From assembly GCA_964058845.1 (NCBI GenBank), contig CAXKVR010000297.1, positions 1-48,010 on the forward strand: 48,010 bases of DNA, in the 5' to 3' direction. The notes beneath the pieces are model-generated. The model made no database searches, was not told the DNA's origin, and worked only from the letters and a program-made list of their open reading frames with translations. A program made the position numbers and the translations under genes. The DNA is from Carex sylvatica (Eukaryota > Streptophyta > Magnoliopsida > Poales > Cyperaceae). How positions within the stretch are numbered: the first letter of the stretch is position 1; each line of letters starts with the position of its first letter. Below, piece by piece: positions 35,094-46,860 of the stretch.

Positions 35094-35279
35094 AGGTACC
35101 AATCATGATTGGAATGCATAAATGTCTCAACTTAGTGTAAGTTTCCAAATCCCTCACTTACCGTAATCCCTCCATTTTGTTTAATCTCCTTCTCTAATTA
35201 CTTTGAATGCAAGGGTAAAATAGTCATTATATTTATATAAAATAGAAAGTAAAACAACAAATCTATAGATAGTATCTAA

Positions 35280-38200
35280 TCTTGGACAGGTTTTGGTACT
35301 GTGGGTGAATAGTACTCTCTACAGTGAGAATTACATATTGGTCCCACTATTCAGTCCCACAACAAAATTCACCTCTTCGCCACTTCCTTTCGATTTCTCT
35401 CTCTTCAACCCAGAACTTTCTAAAAAATCATCTCTTCGCCACCTCCATTTTCTCTATTTCTTCTAAGTTACTGAAACTTGCTCTCTTTCTCCGTCAGCTC
35501 ACCTCTTACTCTTGTCTCTCCTTGACGAAATCGTTCTTCCTTTGAGCTCATTCAATCAAAGAAATCACTCACTTTTGAGCTTTTGTATTGTCCTTTATGT
35601 CACATTGTTTCTTTCCAATTTGAGTTTTACAAGCAAGAGAAATTGAAATATTAAAAATAGATTTAGGGTTTAGGGTTTATCAGAGTAAATAAAAAATTAC
35701 TCCTTTATTTCAATTCAATTGCTCACCTCATGCATAAAAAATCAAAGTCACATTGATTCTTTCCAATTTGAGTTTTACAAGCATTTTTCTGTTTGGTATT
35801 GGTACATACAATTAGCAGTTATTAATCCTTGCAAAAAAATTTGGTTTTATTTTCTAATCTAGAGATGTAATTGTTACACAGATTTCAACTGTTTCTTATC
35901 TGGATTGCACGAGCTATCTCCACTTCATCTGCGCACAGCTTTAGGTCTGTGTACTACATTTTTTTTTCTTAATATTTACCTTCCCTGTATTAGAATTATA
36001 TATCACACTTCTTTACATATTTAATTTTTTGTTCATCAAGCTTTGCTAATTTATTTATGCAACATAAAAAAATAAAGATACTGTTAATTTACATATGCAA
36101 GATGCATCATCTGTCTTGCACAATTTAGAAAGGAATGACCTTACAATTTGCCAAGGGTTTTAGAATTCTGAATTCTAAATTAGGGTTTAGGTTTTCAAAA
36201 TTCAGAACTCAAAATTTAGGGTTTGGAGTTTAGATAGTACTATCTACAACATGCCACTGGTTTTAAAACGTAGCCCATAAAATTTTATGCAAACTTTACC
36301 ATACTCAATTCTTATTTTCTCATATATCACAAAAAATTGCTCCTTCACCTTTAACCGTGTCTTCTTTGTGTCTGTTCTTACTCTTAAATCATTTTTATGG
36401 CTAATATTATATTCAATAAATCTTATAGTTTTTAATTAAAAAAAATAATACTAATGCAATAGAATAATCAACATTCAGTCAAACTAATAACCATTAGGTC
36501 AATTTTAAACCATATTATGATTTCTTTCTTCTGTTGTATCATTCTCTTTCAATTTTCTAATTTGCAGTTGTAATTATTATATTGGGTTGCGCTATATCAA
36601 TTCTACTTAGATTGCACGTGCTACTCCTGGTTCATCTGTGCACTGTTTCAGGTTTGTGTGCTACACTCTTTCTCAGTTGTGTTCAATTGATCCAGTATTC
36701 AGTCTTTCTCTATATGAAAACTACATAAATAGGCTTTGACGGTGTTTGAAATCCGTCCCAGCATGCAGATGATGTTCAAGTGTTAAATCTGTATCAAAAA
36801 ATAAGAGCATTTTTCACCTCCTTTTAGTACAATGCAATTACTTTACGTGATTTATTGCAACCAAATTCTAAGCCCAAATGCATGTTGCAACGTTTTAGTG
36901 CCATTGTCATTTTCTTTTAATTTAGATTGTGCTATAATATGTGGGTTTAATTGTTGCACCACCAGATCTGAAAAAAATTTCCTGGTAACTTGCTGTTACA
37001 TGATAGAGCTAGAAAGAAACATGGTACTCGATGAGAGATTACATCCTTATCTATTTATTATAAAGAACATAATAATTATCACTCGCTAAAGTAATTCTTT
37101 AATTGATTTTTTTTTTTTGGTAATTGCAGGGTTCAAGCAGTGGCTGCACAAACACAATCAAGGGAAACTGAAGTTTGACAAGCATAACTTCTGTTAAGTA
37201 CTGGTTCAGGTTGAGCAAACACTACAACTCTAATTTGCATTAGCACACCCTCAGTTGAGCAATTATTTTTGATAGCACATTATATCTTGACTAAGCTTTG
37301 TTTAATTTTGGTACATGGTTTCATTTATGTTTTATATTTCGTATTATCAATAGCTCATAAAATTTACTCAAATGTATTGGACCTAATTAATGTCATATCA
37401 GCAACTGAGACCTTTTTTTTTTTCCAAATGTCTATATATGAATATAGATTGCATGACTACAAATCAGTAAAAACAGAAAGGAAAAAACACGTACGTGGTA
37501 ACAGAATTTAGCATGTGGATGAGTTATTTAAAAAACTTATTATTAACGAATTAAATATTATATTGACCCAGATTGCTATATTAATTTTTGATGCATGAAA
37601 AAATAAAAACTTCAATTGTTCTAAACTTTTAGTTTAGTTGAAAAATATATCATACTTATGCAATCTTTTCTTCGGTATGGGAACATAAAATCAATAGTAA
37701 ATAATACTTTCAAAAATATTTGTTTTCATTTTCTAATTTACAGCTGTAATCGTAACACTGTTTTAAAACCACAACAGATATTTCATATTTCACCAAGCAG
37801 CCTTAAAATAATTAATTCTTCTAATTCACTCTTTAATCCACTTTTACAACTAATTTGCTCTTTCAGTTCTCAGTCACGATCAAAACTTCCAGCCACTTTA
37901 GAAACAAGGAGGCAGCTATTTGTGGAAGAACCATCAAAAAGGCCACGGACAAGGTATTGAAATCCTATATTCATATAATATTTCAATAATATACAAAACT
38001 TCATGTAACATAACCAACCAATTTATTGGCATGACACAACAACAATTTTGTGTCAATTTTCACATGTTATCCCGTTTTCACCACTTGCGTTCATTGGCAA
38101 TAACAAACTGAACATGCTTTAAAAAATGATAAAATAACACTCTTTCTTTATGTGCAGGACACTAGCAAAGCAAGAGCCAAGGAAGAATGATGAAATCGTA

Positions 38201-38560
38201 CTTGTACAAAAATGTTTATACATTTTGTTAGTTGTAAATCATATTTTGTGTTATTACGCCCAAGAACAAAACACTTGCTCTCATTTTGTATAACAAAAAC
38301 AGTGTGTTTGGAAGATTTGTGACAACGGGATAACATACTTTCATAAAGCAGTTATCCCTCTTCCAAACATAGATAATAGGCCAGTAGCCCAGTACTATAT
38401 GCTCTCGATTGTACAATTTTTGTTTTGTCTAGATATAGCTATATGTTCTCGATTGTATAGTTTTTGTTATTTCTAAAAAGTTTCTGTAATATACATGCCA
38501 AAACCTATGTATATAAACTTTCTACATGCTGTTTTCTCATGCTTAAAACAAAAATTGCCG
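35280..38560 (+). other. Unrecognised, possibly transcribed region with repeated splice-like blocks
   Basis: No known gene is recognised. The stretch begins with a pyrimidine-rich, leader-like segment (35360-35560). It has two copies of the telomere-type heptamer TTTAGGG at 35662-35679. A block of the form tgcacgagctatctccacttcatctgcgcac...ttag|gt near 35908 recurs, diverged, near 36617 as tgcacgtgctactcctggttcatctgtgcac...tcag|gt. Other exon-like pieces are 37130-37210 and 37868-37954 (reading SRSKLPATLETRRQLFVEEPS and KRPRTR in one frame), the latter perhaps joined to 38159. This could be a non-coding RNA, a decayed gene or an old transposon. I give no function. Confidence 0.25.
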
Positions 38561-38763
38561 AAGCAACGCGAGGCTTCTAACTAGTTGTATCATAATCCTT
38601 TCTTGCATTTTACAATTTCTATTGAATCAAGCAAAAGTCCATAAATTATAACCTTCCCTTCCGTCCCTTCGAATTCACATTCCCTCAGGTTACCTTACTG
38701 AGTACAATTAAATTGGACAGTATAAGATTGGAATTTTTAAATCTGGGCCGTCCGTTCCATCCT

Positions 38764-38942
38764 CGAGTGTCTATCCTCTGAGATATTTCAACTTTTGCGT
38801 GACCGACGTGTCCGGTGTCTATTCGGGGGTGATGTAAAGGGGTCATATTATGTGTACTTTGAGATTTTGTGTAGAACTATTTAAACGGTTGGGATTTTCT
38901 ATAAAAGTCACGCAAAGTTTGAGATATCTCAGAGGATACGAA
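38764..38942. mobile_element. Small MITE, first copy (TATCCTCTGAGATAT ends)
   Basis: The left end, gtgtctatcctctgagatat then aacttttgcgtgac, is inverted against the right end, gtcacgcaaagtttgagata then tctcagaggatac. It is about 180 bp and AT-neutral, with no coding content. A second copy lies at 39562-39737. The exact target duplication is not resolved. Confidence 0.75.
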
Positions 38943-39001
38943 TTCTCCATCCCTCCCTCCCCCCCCCACCCCGAATTCACATCTCTCTAATACCTAATAA
39001 G

Positions 39002-39408
39002 GAGTTTGGCTAGTATAACATCAGTGTCATTTCAAACTATATAACATCAATTCTAAAACCTATCAAATCGACTTCAAACGGTAAATCTAAACCGTTCAAA
39101 CCGATCTACTTCATTAGTTGTGCGTTTACATGCAAAATTTATAACTTTTCGAATTTATTTAGTATTAGATCAAGCGGTCAAATATGTGAGTTTTTAAGTT
39201 AATTTTAATACATTAATTTTTTAATATTTTTATTGCTTGATTTGATACTAAAATAACTCGAAAATATAAAAAATTTGTATGTAAACGCATCACACATAAT
39301 ATAAATTGGTTTGAACGGTTTGGATTTACCGTTTGAAGTCGATTTGATAGGTTTTAGAGTTGGTGTTATATAAATTGAAATGACACTAATGTTATACTAG
39401 CCAAACTC
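39002..39408. mobile_element. 407-bp MITE (GAGTTTGGCTAG ends) with 9-bp TSD
   Basis: It begins GAGTTTGGCTAGTATAACAT and ends with the complement, ATGTTATACTAGCCAAACTC. Inner arms include tcgacttcaaacggtaaatc against gatttaccgtttgaagtcga. The flanks are CCTAATAAG (38993-39001) and CCTGATAAG (39409-39417), a 9-bp duplication with one change. A decayed relative is at 14000-14373. Confidence 0.85.
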
Positions 39409-39424
39409 CCTGATAAGGAATTAT

Positions 39425-39545
39425 TTTACAATTACTAGATCTGGACCGTTCTTTTTAACCTGGCACGAATATCAAAGCCCAAAAACACAGCCCATATGGT
39501 GACCCGAATTTCAAACCGTAAAGTGAGGTGATCCTCTGCAATACC
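39425..39545. repeat. Dispersed repeat shared with about 45752-45890
   Basis: The phrase attactagatctggaccgtt, followed by ctttttaacctggcacgaat, recurs at 45757 as attactagatctggatcatt, ctttttaacttggcacgaat. Both continue with caaaccgtaaagtgagg. This is probably part of a larger unidentified element. Confidence 0.7.
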
Positions 39546-39561
39546 TAATATGGATTCCCCC

Positions 39562-39737
39562 CGAGTGCGTATACTCTGAGATATCTCAACTTTTGCGTGA
39601 CCGACGTGTCCGGTGCCTATTCGGGGTGATGTAGGGGTTAGTATTATGTGTGCTTTGAAATTCGTACAGAACGTATTTAAACGGTTGGGATTTTTCATAA
39701 AGTCACGCAAAGTTTGTGATATCTCAGAGGATACGAA
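39562..39737. mobile_element. Small MITE, second copy, next to the importin-like start
   Basis: Same ends and body as 38764-38942 (gtatactctgagatatctca ... tctcagaggatacgaa). It ends 48 bp before the first in-frame ATG (39786) and about 100 bp before the ATG at 39840, so the promoter or leader of the importin-like gene lies in or across it. Confidence 0.8.
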
Positions 39738-39839
39738 TCCCCCCTTCTAATTTTAAAACAAACGCTCTTTTTCACCCGCTGCAAAGTGCAAAGAGCACAC
39801 TCACTGACTCACTTCACTTGTCCTATTCATTATACGAAA

Positions 39840-42800
39840 ATGGAGGTAGACTCCGAGACCGAGACCGGGACAAATACACTCTTTACAAATCTCCTTAACA
39901 TCATTGGGTATTATTCGGCTGACTCCAACCTCCGCTTCGATGCTGCTTCCAAGCTCCACCATCTCCTCCTCCACCGCGTCGCCGAACTATGGCCCCGCCT
40001 TAACCTGGAACTCCAATCCCGCCTGAAAGACGACCTTCTCGAGAGCAATTTCGTTAACGAGGAAGAAACAAGATTTGTTCTTGAACCATTACGAGGAGCC
40101 TTGATTGCACTCGGTTCATATTTGTTACCTGACAGTTCTTGGCTAGACCTCATCGTGATCATGTTTCATGCGATAGTTTCCGCTTCGCCAGGGGTGCGAG
40201 AATCCGGGCTCTTTATCTTTTGCCATCTTGCCCATCTCATAGAAGGGTCTTTGCTTCCAGGTCCTTCTACGCTATGCACAATTATGCGCTGTTGCCTTAA
40301 GAGGAACTTGAATGTTGTGGATGTGCCGTATGTGAGAAACGTAGCTTTACTTGCGGCTATTACCTTGATTCATATTGTGCCTCCTTCTGTGGATTGTCAA
40401 ATGTTCCAAGACCTGTTACCCCACATGATTTCTGTTTTACTAGAAGCAGTAATTACTCATAACCAACAAGAGTTTGCCAAAGAGGTCATCAAAAGGTTGA
40501 CCCATTTAATTAAATCCAAATTCATTGATCCCTGCTTGCCTGAGGTCTTGGAGGCCATGTTGCATATCACAGAGTTTGATGAGGTAAACCATGAATTGAG
40601 ATGCGCGGCTGTGAATCTTGTGGTTACACTTACCAAGACCCAAGAGATGGACCCGGGTACTGTTAATTTGATGTTTATCATATTTATTTGTTGTATGAAC
40701 TATTCAGTAGGAGTTGCCTACCATAGACTGATTTATCTTACCACATAATGAATGTATATAACTATTGTATGCTTCTTTTTTGTAATTTGTAACTATGTGT
40801 TGATCATTAAGATAGTCTTGTTCTTTTTTGTTCAATTAGTTAAGTGTCTGTGGTTTCTTGTGATGAATTTAGTTGTTCTTTTTTTCTCTTATTGAATGAA
40901 CTTACTATCTTGAAATGTCTAATCTCCATGCACTGTATCTATTTGCACTTCTCTTGTACCAATCACCTATGAATTGCCATGCAAATTGGTAAAAAGATTT
41001 ACTGCTCTTCACCATCTTGGTAAGGACTTCCCATTTCTTTCTTTTCTCTCACATATTTGTTTTATTTTTCTGGTGGGGGTAATTGTGGCTAACAGTTATG
41101 GTAGAAGATCAGTTAGTACCTATTCTGGAACAGTTTGTTGCGATACTATTGGAAATGTTGTCAGATTCTGATTGGCAGAAGCGGCACACGGCTTTGTTTT
41201 TCCTCAAGGAGATAGCTAAAGGATATTTTGGGGTTAGTGAAATGTTAGTAATTTTATAATTTAGACATGGTTTTAGGTCCGATTAGGTGGGTGACTAATT
41301 ACTGTTGTGCCTTTTCTTTTAAAATCATAGGTGAAATTTACTAATGGGCATATTAGTGTGCCAGTTTTGACACAGCTATACAGTAAACCATTTGTCAGAA
41401 TATATACCTTTTCTTCACTTGGTTTCGAGATTTGGGTTTTCATTGATGATTATATTTGAAATTGCATAACTTATCCTAATTAATTACTTAGTACAAAAGT
41501 TTAACAATTTTCTGTTGGAAATTAATTTCTGAATTCAGGTGATGAAAGAGAACATGGAGCAATTTTTGAACATGATGGTGGAATCATTCAATGACAAACA
41601 CCCGAGGGTCAAGGGGGCTGCGCTAGTTGCGATGCGTGAGCTTTTAGTAGATCTGAAACCCGATTTGGAGGCCCAATACCATGAAAGAATATTCCCCGCT
41701 CTACTCCAACAAGCCAAGAACACACTTTATGGCCCCCATATTCAGGAATGTAGTTGCTATCAAGTTCTCAGTGCATAGTTTTTTTCATCTGCTGTTACAT
41801 TTGTATATTGGAATTAATTTGATTCATGACTATAAAATATCAACTTGTAAATATCTCTCATGTGCTAGTAGGCTATTCGGATACTATTTTTGTTTTCTGA
41901 AAAAAAAAATCTCATATGTTTTTTAATGCAAACAATAAAAATTGAGTCTCTTTTCTCCCTCATCATGTGCACATAAATGGAGGGTTAATTGAGGAAATGT
42001 TATTATCTCTTATTATTTAGTATCAAGTATAAATGGCGAATCTGCATTTTCAGGACATATGTGATAAATAAGATTTTGCTGTGCTGCTCATGATATTGCT
42101 GAATAATGAGTAGTGGATATATTTGCAGGTGGAAGCCTTCAGATCTGCTTGGGAATTCATGCGCTGGTGCAGTAAAGATATCTTGAAAAATTACTTGAAT
42201 GATATTTTGGATACGTCATATACAATGATACGTGTACGTACTCTGTGAAGAATTATGAGTTTCTGCCCCTTTTGGTTACACACTTAACAATATAATTGTA
42301 TTCCACCGTTTTGCTTTACTCAGACAGGTAACAAAGTTGTCCAAGACCATGCGTTACTGAATCTAGGATCTCTTGCTTCTTTTCGAGAGGTGCACATGGG
42401 AAGCTAATTAATGTTCAAACTGTATATTCCTTAATTGTCCATATAAAAACTTAATAGTTCACAGTTGTGCTCTGCAGGATATATTTGAAAGTAAATACAG
42501 AGATATTATGCTACAGCTGAAAACTTTTCTCAAAGATGAAATCTCTAAAGCCGACACAGATAGAATGCTTTGTGTCAAATTAACGCAATGCATCTCTACT
42601 GTCGGTACAGTTGTAGGAAAGGGTCATTTCAGGAATGATGCCAAAGAGGTACGCATGCATCCACATTATGTTCATATATAGTTTCTTCTTTCACAAAATA
42701 TTAATTAATTATTCTGAGATCCAATGTGCTATTTTCTTGCAGGTGATGGAAGATCTGATGTCATTTCCGATGGAGGCAGATGATCTAGCTACAGGCTACC

Positions 42801-44080
42801 TGCTCCAAGTATATATGCTCTGTTACTTTCTTTCCCATCTCTGCCAACTATTTACATAAATTGACTTTTTGAATAGCGCGTCATGCCATTCCTAGTTGTA
42901 AATGTCTTACTGGATTACCAAATCTAGCTATCTATTGAAACTAATCCTACTGTCATTTCTAACTTTTGTTTTAATCTTCTATTTTTTTGGGAAATAATCT
43001 TTCAACTTCTGTTTGACTAAAAGTCAAAGCACTTACTATATTTGGTGGCATTCATCTTAATGACCAGATAATGATGTAACTATATAATTAAATATTATCT
43101 AGGCATGCATGAAACTACTTGAATGTCTAGGCCGGGATTTCCTGCCTTACATGGAACTTCTCATACCTCCTTTGCTTCAGTCTGTTCAGTTAGATTCAGA
43201 ACTAATCCTTTCTTCAACTAACATTGATAATACTGAGTATGTACAAAACAATAACTCATATTTACATTAAATAAACGATCGATGGTACAAGTTATGATAT
43301 GATTATACAATTAAATGGATCCAGGGTTAAAACAGGCAAAGGTGCTGGTGAGAAAGTATTGGATGAAAAAGCCTTGGCATGCAACATGCTACGCTGCTAT
43401 GCTAAGGAGCTCAAGGAGGATTTCTATCCTTGGATACACCAGGTTTTCTCCTTATTTTCTTTTCTTTTCTTTTTTAATACAAATTAGCACAGTTAGTCTG
43501 ATCTCCTGCATACTACATTCCTCATAATAATTTTGATTTAAATGCAGGTTGCTCCTCTCTTATTACCTTTTCTGAAAATTAAATTCCACAAGGAAGTCAG
43601 GAAAGCTGCTATTTCAGGTTTATTATTTTTGTATTACCTGTTCATCTTTGTATTTCTCTGAATTGCTTGCTTTTCAGACTGATATTTTCTATTCAACATT
43701 TCAATTAGCAATGTCAAGGCTCCTATGCTCAACCAAATTGGCGGTGGAGAAGGAAAAGCCATGTATGGAAGATAAACAGTTATGTGCCAAGATAATACCT
43801 AATTCTCTAATTGAAGCTATGCATGAGGTTACTCAAAGCTTTTCCTATCATTCTCTTTTGTATTCACTGTACCAGTTTACTGAAATAACAGAATACTTGT
43901 ATACTTAATTAATCTCTTTATAGGAAGATGACAAAGAACTGTGTTGTGAAATGGTGAAGTCTTTGGTGGATTGCATTCAGGTTTAGTTCTTTCATTAGAC
44001 AAGTCTGTTCTTCTAGTTTTGTAGACTACTAGCTTCTTACACAGATCATTTTTCCTCTCCATCAGCTATCAAAATCTTGA
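39840..44080 (+). CDS. Importin-5-like HEAT-repeat protein, truncated and possibly decaying, about 693 codons
   Basis: Proposed exons: 39840-40656, 41096-41232, 41539-41745, 42129-42233, 42324-42389, 42478-42648, 42743-42808, 43103-43236, 43325-43442, 43548-43617, 43709-43827, 43921 (approx.)-43980, 44066-44080. Family members (IPO5/KPNB3 type) carry cargo through nuclear pores and bind Ran. Matching blocks include HPRVKGAALVAM, GNKVVQDHALLNLGSLA, MEADDLATGYLLQ, GRDFLPYME, DEKALACNMLRCYAKELKED and HKEVRKAAIS. Three oddities stand out. (1) Between exons 1 and 2 the usual acidic segment (about 70 residues) is missing. (2) Exon 3 must end at CAG 41745 to match the family, but the intron starts GA (CAG|GAATGT). 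(3) After ...VDCIQ the next exon reads LSKS and stops (TGA 44078-44080), while family-like charged sequence continues past the stop in the same frame to 44170; the C-terminal ~300-400 residues are absent. An in-frame ATG at 39786 would add 18 residues. Elsewhere the frame is intact. It could be a shortened functional paralogue or a recent pseudogene. Confidence 0.75.
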
Positions 44081-44170
44081 AGAAGGTTACGTGATAGGCA
44101 CAGTGAAAGAAATGAGGAATTTGACCATGGAGAGTATATTTTTGGAGTGAAAATAAGTAAAGAGCCGTGA
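44081..44170 (+). pseudogene. Importin-like coding remnant beyond the stop codon
   Basis: Reading on in the same frame gives RRLRDRHSERNEEFDHGEY, then a second stop at 44168-44170. This resembles the family's charged loop after the '(I/V)QISG...' region ('RKRERAER.KAEDFD.EEGE'). It supports the view that the TGA at 44078 is a secondary stop in a longer ancestral gene. Confidence 0.5.
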
Positions 44171-45125
44171 ACAAATTATAAGCAGAAGTATCTACTGCTC
44201 AATCAAGTATATGCTTTCTTATTTTTTTAATAATTTAGTTAAAACTTTCTTTCACACTTATTAGGTCTAAGTGGAGTTAACATTGTATTTTTTAGTTATA
44301 CTCGTCAAAACCTTCAAGGGATCTCCTCTTAACTGTATGGTACATTTCTTATCTTTCTTTGGTTTTCTCTCTTTCTTTGGTTTGCAAGAAAGAGGGTCAT
44401 GACAAGCGCAATTGCCCTCAGTTGAAAGTGATAACTCCCATAATTAGCAACAAGATTATGTTAATTTACTTTTCATTTATGTAAGTTTTCTCTCTTTATT
44501 TTAATTTAATATTGTTAATGCGATTTTTTTTTCCAATTGTTGCATGCCATGGCTGACTAAAGGATGTGATGAAGAGTTGAAGACAAAACTCTCTTGATTT
44601 TTTTTTTTTTTTGTTTCTGTTAAACCGTGGTATGTGAAAATTACTGTGTAAATAGTTAAAGCAATTCTCTGTACATGCCTTCTGTTTTAGTGTACCTAAG
44701 ATTTTAAAGAAAATTTTCTATAGCATTTTTTTTTCCTCTGAAGTTGTAGTACTGTATTTTGTCTCTATTAATATGTCATGGCAAATAAGAATTTTCATTT
44801 TAGCTTTGATGAGTATTTTCTTTAGGTTATAGTTGCGGTTTTTGAACTCTTTAAGCATTGAAGGTTTCACATGCTCTGGCTCGAATGTATGAAGCTGATG
44901 AATGGCATGGAAATTTGGGGAAATAATTATTTTTTAAGCGAACTCTGAAATATAATCTTAATAGAAAGAACATGTAACATTGTAAATATTATAATATATG
45001 AGGTTAAGGGAGGGATAATAGACCTAAAAATTATATTTACTTTTGGGAGAATATTATTTTTGAAAGCTTGATAGAGACTATCAAGATTAATTAATAGAGT
45101 ATTTATAACATCTTCAACTAAATTA
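44171..45125. other. 3' flank of the importin-like gene and intergenic DNA
   Basis: I looked for the missing C-terminal HEAT repeats of the importin and saw none. The sequence is AT-rich with several T runs (44525, 44600, 44727). Confidence 0.5.
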
Positions 45126-45731
45126 TTACAATAGGTATATCATACCAGTAATCATACTGGTCCCAACTCCCAATACATTCCCTGATACATCTCTATTACT
45201 CTTCCCACATAACCTTTGCCACAATTTCGCATCCTCCTTGGCACAGTTTGCAACTTGCCATGGCTGCAGTTTCGTGCTTCTAAAAATCATCTCATTACGC
45301 TGCCGCGACAGTACTGTCATAAAATTAGTGATCCAATCATACTTAGTTGTGCCCGAATTACAGCCAAAAGATCTCCTTGATGTCTCCCAAGTACCTTCCA
45401 CAGTATCACCAAATTTCATGAGATTTGAACAATAATGCCAAACTGTCTTTGCATTTCGACATTGAAAAGAAGAGATAACTTGCCGTTTCCATTACACCAT
45501 CATCACACAATGGACCTCACAATTCAAGCCCCTTCTGATTAAATTTCCACGAGTTAGCACCCTATCTCTTAGTAACAGTAGCGAAAAAATTTTAACTTTC
45601 GAAGGAGCCTGTTTTGGGAGAATAATCACAATACTATTTTCGGGGTAAACGGGAGAATAGAAGATACGACTGGCAAGTAGCAAAATAGTAGAGATTGAAA
45701 AAGACAATAAGGGCATGTTTGGCGAATTCAC
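45126..45731 (-). pseudogene. LINE-type reverse-transcriptase C-terminal (zf-RVT) relic with two frameshifts
   Basis: Reading the minus strand, 45731-45492 gives APSKVKIFSLLLLRDRVLTR and NLIRRGLNC, as in the zinc-binding domain after plant LINE reverse transcriptases ('P.K...F.W......L.T..NL..R'). After a shift the next frame gives GPLCDDGVMETASYLFF, and after another QCRNAKTVWHYCSNLMKFG, restoring the usual Cys-Cys...His/Tyr-LFF-Cys...W pattern. The last part (45419-45126) includes LSRQRNEMIFRSTKLQPWQV and KEDAKLWQRL, matching the 'W..RN..IF......' tail. Only the 3' end of the element remains and it is not functional. Confidence 0.7.
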
Positions 45732-45751
45732 ATTCTCTCCATTACCAGATA

Positions 45752-45890
45752 AGAGAATGTTTTCAATTACTAGATCTGGATCATTCTTTTTAACTTGGCA
45801 CGAATCTCAAAGTCCAATATTGTCCGAATTTCAAACCGGTTGAGATTTAATCTCAAACCGTAAAGTGAGGGTAATTCTCTACGGGCCACA
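45752..45890. repeat. Dispersed repeat, second copy (see 39425-39545)
   Basis: Carries the same attactagatctgga, ttaacttggcacgaatctca and caaaccgtaaagtgagg blocks, with one extra inserted piece (ggttgagatttaatctcaaa). It follows gggcatgtttggcgaattca (45713), a phrase typical of plant MITE ends. Confidence 0.6.
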
Positions 45891-45959
45891 ATTTTACGAA
45901 AATTATCTTACTAATCTCAAACTGCTTTCGGATGGCTCATTTTTTCCGAATAAGTTTCT

Positions 45960-46233
45960 ATTTTTTTTTTTCATCCGTTCCCATCTTAGTTCAATTTTTT
46001 GGAGAAAAATATTCGTGAGCCCAGGCTAAATTTTTTTTTTTCCCATTCTCATTCTTGTCTCTCCTCACGCGGACCTCTTTCTCTTTCTCTCCTTTTTTTT
46101 TCTTTTTCTCTCACACACTTAACTCCTTGTTCAAGGAGCTGCTCCCCAATTCCATTTCCAATTGTGGGCTCAAATGGCGAATCCAGACCAGCATCTTTTT
46201 TCTTTTTTCTTTTTTCTTTTTTCTTTTTTCTTT
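45960..46233. repeat. Pyrimidine-rich tract with (CTTTTTT)n microsatellite
   Basis: The stretch 46034-46110 is almost pure C/T on the plus strand, and 46193-46233 is a run of the 7-bp unit CTTTTTT. Phe/Ser-rich open frames here are artefacts of composition. It might be an old leader sequence, but no gene follows. Confidence 0.75.
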
Positions 46234-46467
46234 ACAAATTATATAGAAATTATTTGTAGAAATCAAATGTTCTGGATCCAGTTTTACATAATCACGTAAT
46301 TATTGAAATTACAATTTTTTTTTACAAATTACATGCTTATTTAATATTGATCCTCTATATATAGAATTTATTTGTACATAATTATTTGCACAAATCAAAT
46401 TGTTCGTATCTGATTGTACATAATTATTGATCATGCATGTATCGAAATTACAAATTACATAATTATT

Positions 46468-46860
46468 TGAGGAGGGATTCAATTACACTATTTTATGGTG
46501 ACACATCTTGAAAACATATTTTTATTAGTTATTTTTGAAATTTTGAAATTTAAACAATCGATTCAAACCGTTCACCGTGATTTTCATATTAAATGTTCTT
46601 AGAGACCAAATTTTATATTTTTTGAAAATTTATTACTATTTATTTAGAAAATTATTTTTTTCAATGATCCAAAATTGCCTGAAAACAACAATTGTGTACA
46701 CATCTTAATAAATACTAAAAAGTTTCAAAAAATGTAAATTTTGGTCTCCAAGCACATTTTAATAGAGAGATCATATTGAACGGTTGGAATTGACTATTTA
46801 AATTTTAAAATCACAAAAATAACTTATAAAAAATATAGTGTCAAGATGTGTCTAATAATA
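46468..46860. mobile_element. Old relic of the GAGGAGGGAT hairpin MITE family
   Basis: The left end reads gaggagggattcaattacac, then tggtgacacatcttga. The right side reads tcaagatgtgtctaata but has lost its terminus. Arms show the family pattern: aatttaaacaatcgattcaa, accaaattttatattttttg, and the complement aaaaaatgtaaattttggtc. Arm identity is lower than in the 10844 and 32752 copies. Confidence 0.7.

Noticed and set aside
45999..46259. Open frames with Phe/Ser runs
   Set aside because: They come from a C/T-rich tract and a (CTTTTTT)n microsatellite.
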